64,000 bases of DNA, from positions 62,001-126,000 of the forward strand of contig NZ_JNIY01000005.1 of assembly GCF_000701465.1 (NCBI RefSeq), written 5' to 3'. Origin of the DNA: Paraoerskovia marina DSM 21750. Its GTDB lineage: Bacteria; Actinomycetota; Actinomycetes; Actinomycetales; Cellulomonadaceae. A program made the translations under genes and the position numbers. Shown here in pieces: positions 63,223 to 64,000 of this stretch. The notes beneath the pieces were generated by a model. The model was not told the DNA's origin and ran no database searches. It saw nothing but the letters and a program-made list of their open reading frames with translations. Each line of letters begins with the position of its first letter. The stretch's first letter is position 1.

Positions 63223-63570
63223 GTGGGTGCAGCGAGTGCTATCCGTGGTTCACGAGTGGGCGCGGGGCCCATGGGAGAGACCGAGCGCGGGAACGCTGCT
63301 CCGCGCGTCGTCGTCTCCTACTGGTGCGCGAATGGGCACGAGACGACGCCGAGCTTCTCGGCGGACAACGACGTCGAGCCCCCCGAGACGTGGGACTGTC
63401 CGCGATGCGGTTTCCCCGGCGGGCAGGACAAGTCAGCACCGCCGCCGCCTCCGTCGACCCAGCCCTACAAGACGCACCTCGCGTACGTGAAGGAGCGTCG
63501 TTCGGATGCCGACGGTGTGGCGATCCTGGACGAGGCGCTCGAGTCGCTCCGCGCACGGCGACGAGGGTGA
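63223..63570 (+). CDS. rbpA: RNA polymerase-binding protein RbpA
   Basis: This 115-residue actinobacterial transcription factor stabilises the sigmaA holoenzyme and open complexes. The N-terminal tail SAIRGSRVGAGPMGETERG contacts sigma and DNA. The core has a zinc-binding set (YWCANGHE and WDCPRCGFPGGQ). The C-terminal sigma-interaction region is YKTHLAYVKERRSDADGVAILDEALESL. GTG 63223 matches the family N-terminus and GGGAGG lies 13 bases upstream. RbpA favours exactly the kind of -10-driven promoters seen in this window. Confidence 0.93.
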   Translation: MGAASAIRGSRVGAGPMGETERGNAAPRVVVSYWCANGHETTPSFSADNDVEPPETWDCPRCGFPGGQDKSAPPPPPSTQPYKTHLAYVKERRSDADGVAILDEALESLRARRRG

Positions 63571-63607
63571 CGCGACGGTTCTCCTGACATCCAGCGATGC
63601 CTGACGC

Positions 63608-63643
63608 GAGAAGGGCCCGCCCCCCATCGGGCGGGCCCTTCTC
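63608..63643. terminator. Bidirectional terminator between rbpA and pgl
   Basis: GAGAAGGGCCCGCCC 63608-63622 pairs with GGGCGGGCCCTTCTC 63629-63643. It lies between the convergent stops of rbpA (63570) and the 6-phosphogluconolactonase gene (63687). Confidence 0.8.
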
Positions 63644-63686
63644 ACGTCGTCGGACGTCGTTGCGACGTGACGTCGTCGACGTCCTG

Positions 63687-64000
63687 CTACGCCGAACCCG
63701 CCGCAGCCGCGTCGAGCAGCCAGAGAGTGCGCTCGGTGCCGTAGGCACCTGACGCGGGAGCCACGGTCACGTCGTCGCCACGCAGGGACGACGCGACGGC
63801 GTCAGCCTTCTCCGCGCCGGCTGCGACGACCCAGACCTGCCGCGCCGAGCGGATCGTGGCGTAGGTGAGGGTGACGCGCTCCGACGGCGGCTTGGGCGAC
63901 CCGTGCACCGGCGCGGTGACACCGCTCGCGCTCAGCTCGGGGTGCCCCGGGAACAGCGAGGCGACGTGGGCGTCGGGCCCCATGCCGAGAAGAAGGACGT
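63687..64000 (-). CDS. pgl: 6-phosphogluconolactonase, N-terminal part outside the window
   Basis: These are the last 104 or so codons of a pentose-phosphate-pathway enzyme that hydrolyses 6-phosphogluconolactone. The segment LLLGMGPDAHVASLFPGHPEL is the family signature (DGHTASLFPG in others, DAHVASLFPG here). VTLTYATIRSARQVWVVAAGAEKADAV is the following core strand and helix. The gene begins beyond position 64000. It converges on rbpA and has its own terminator arm. The neighbouring genes would be zwf and opcA if the usual order holds, but they are not visible. Confidence 0.92.
   Translation of the reverse strand, partial: VLLLGMGPDAHVASLFPGHPELSASGVTAPVHGSPKPPSERVTLTYATIRSARQVWVVAAGAEKADAVASSLRGDDVTVAPASGAYGTERTLWLLDAAAAGSA

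Overview
The window is a GC-rich (about 70 % by eye) chromosomal segment from an actinobacterium. The Pup-proteasome locus, RbpA, WhiA, the PdtaR-type ANTAR regulator, the actinobacterial small membrane proteins of the trp cluster and the gene order pyk-pdtaR-polA-rpsA-coaE-uvrB-uvrA-uvrC-rapZ-yvcK-whiA-gap-pgk-tpiA-secG all point there. A Micrococcales member related to Cellulomonas or Sanguibacter is my best guess, but that placement is inference. I saw no insertion sequence, prophage, CRISPR array or rRNA. It is a core-genome region with a few accessory insertions.

Layout. 1-2.7 kb: HAD phosphatase (cut by the window edge), a RecB-like Fe-S nuclease on the opposite strand, and an M50 membrane protease with CBS domains. 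2.7-11.3 kb: trmI, then the Pup-proteasome system (mpa, dop, pup, prcB, prcA, pafA) and a tandem-FKBP lipoprotein. 11.3-15.5 kb: hisF, an arylsulfotransferase-like membrane-anchored protein overlapping a TIGR03085-like gene, and an alpha/beta hydrolase. 15.5-19.2 kb: a heterodimeric ABC exporter with one degenerate ATP site. 19.2-26.5 kb: hisI and the tryptophan cluster trpE, three small membrane-protein genes, trpC, trpB, trpA, lgt. 26.6-34.2 kb: gltBD and pyk, followed by a strong terminator and an odd class I tRNA with anticodon CAA. 34.4-43.4 kb: pdtaR, a GNAT acetyltransferase, a thioesterase, polA, a methyltransferase, pfkA, rpsA, coaE. 43.4-44.9 kb: a sortase-anchored (LAVTG) surface protein inserted between coaE and uvrB. 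45-56.3 kb: uvrB, terC (with a probable yybP-ykoY manganese riboswitch), an MBL hydrolase overlapping a GH15 enzyme, uvrA, an OsmC-like protein, uvrC. 56.4-64 kb: rapZ-yvcK-whiA, the glycolytic genes gap-pgk-tpiA, secG, rbpA, and part of a 6-phosphogluconolactonase gene.

How the genes fit together. Tight 4-bp overlaps (ATGA or GTGA) couple prcB-prcA-pafA, hisI-trpE, trpB-trpA-lgt, the two ABC half-transporters, rapZ-yvcK, the arylsulfotransferase gene with its upstream partner, and GH15 with MBL. At least ten genes have a TANNNT/CANNNT-like -10 hexamer six to eight bases before the start codon, which suggests leaderless transcripts. A contrasting set (rpsA, gap, terC, pup, trpC) has a leader. 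Transcription units end in long perfect GC-rich hairpins, some placed across convergent stop codons.

Nothing here is a clearly new multi-gene system. The observations most worth following are the class I CAA tRNA, the terC leader with a perfect anti-Shine-Dalgarno helix, the three stacked hairpins before pyk, the widespread leaderless starts, and the trio of small membrane proteins inside the trp cluster.
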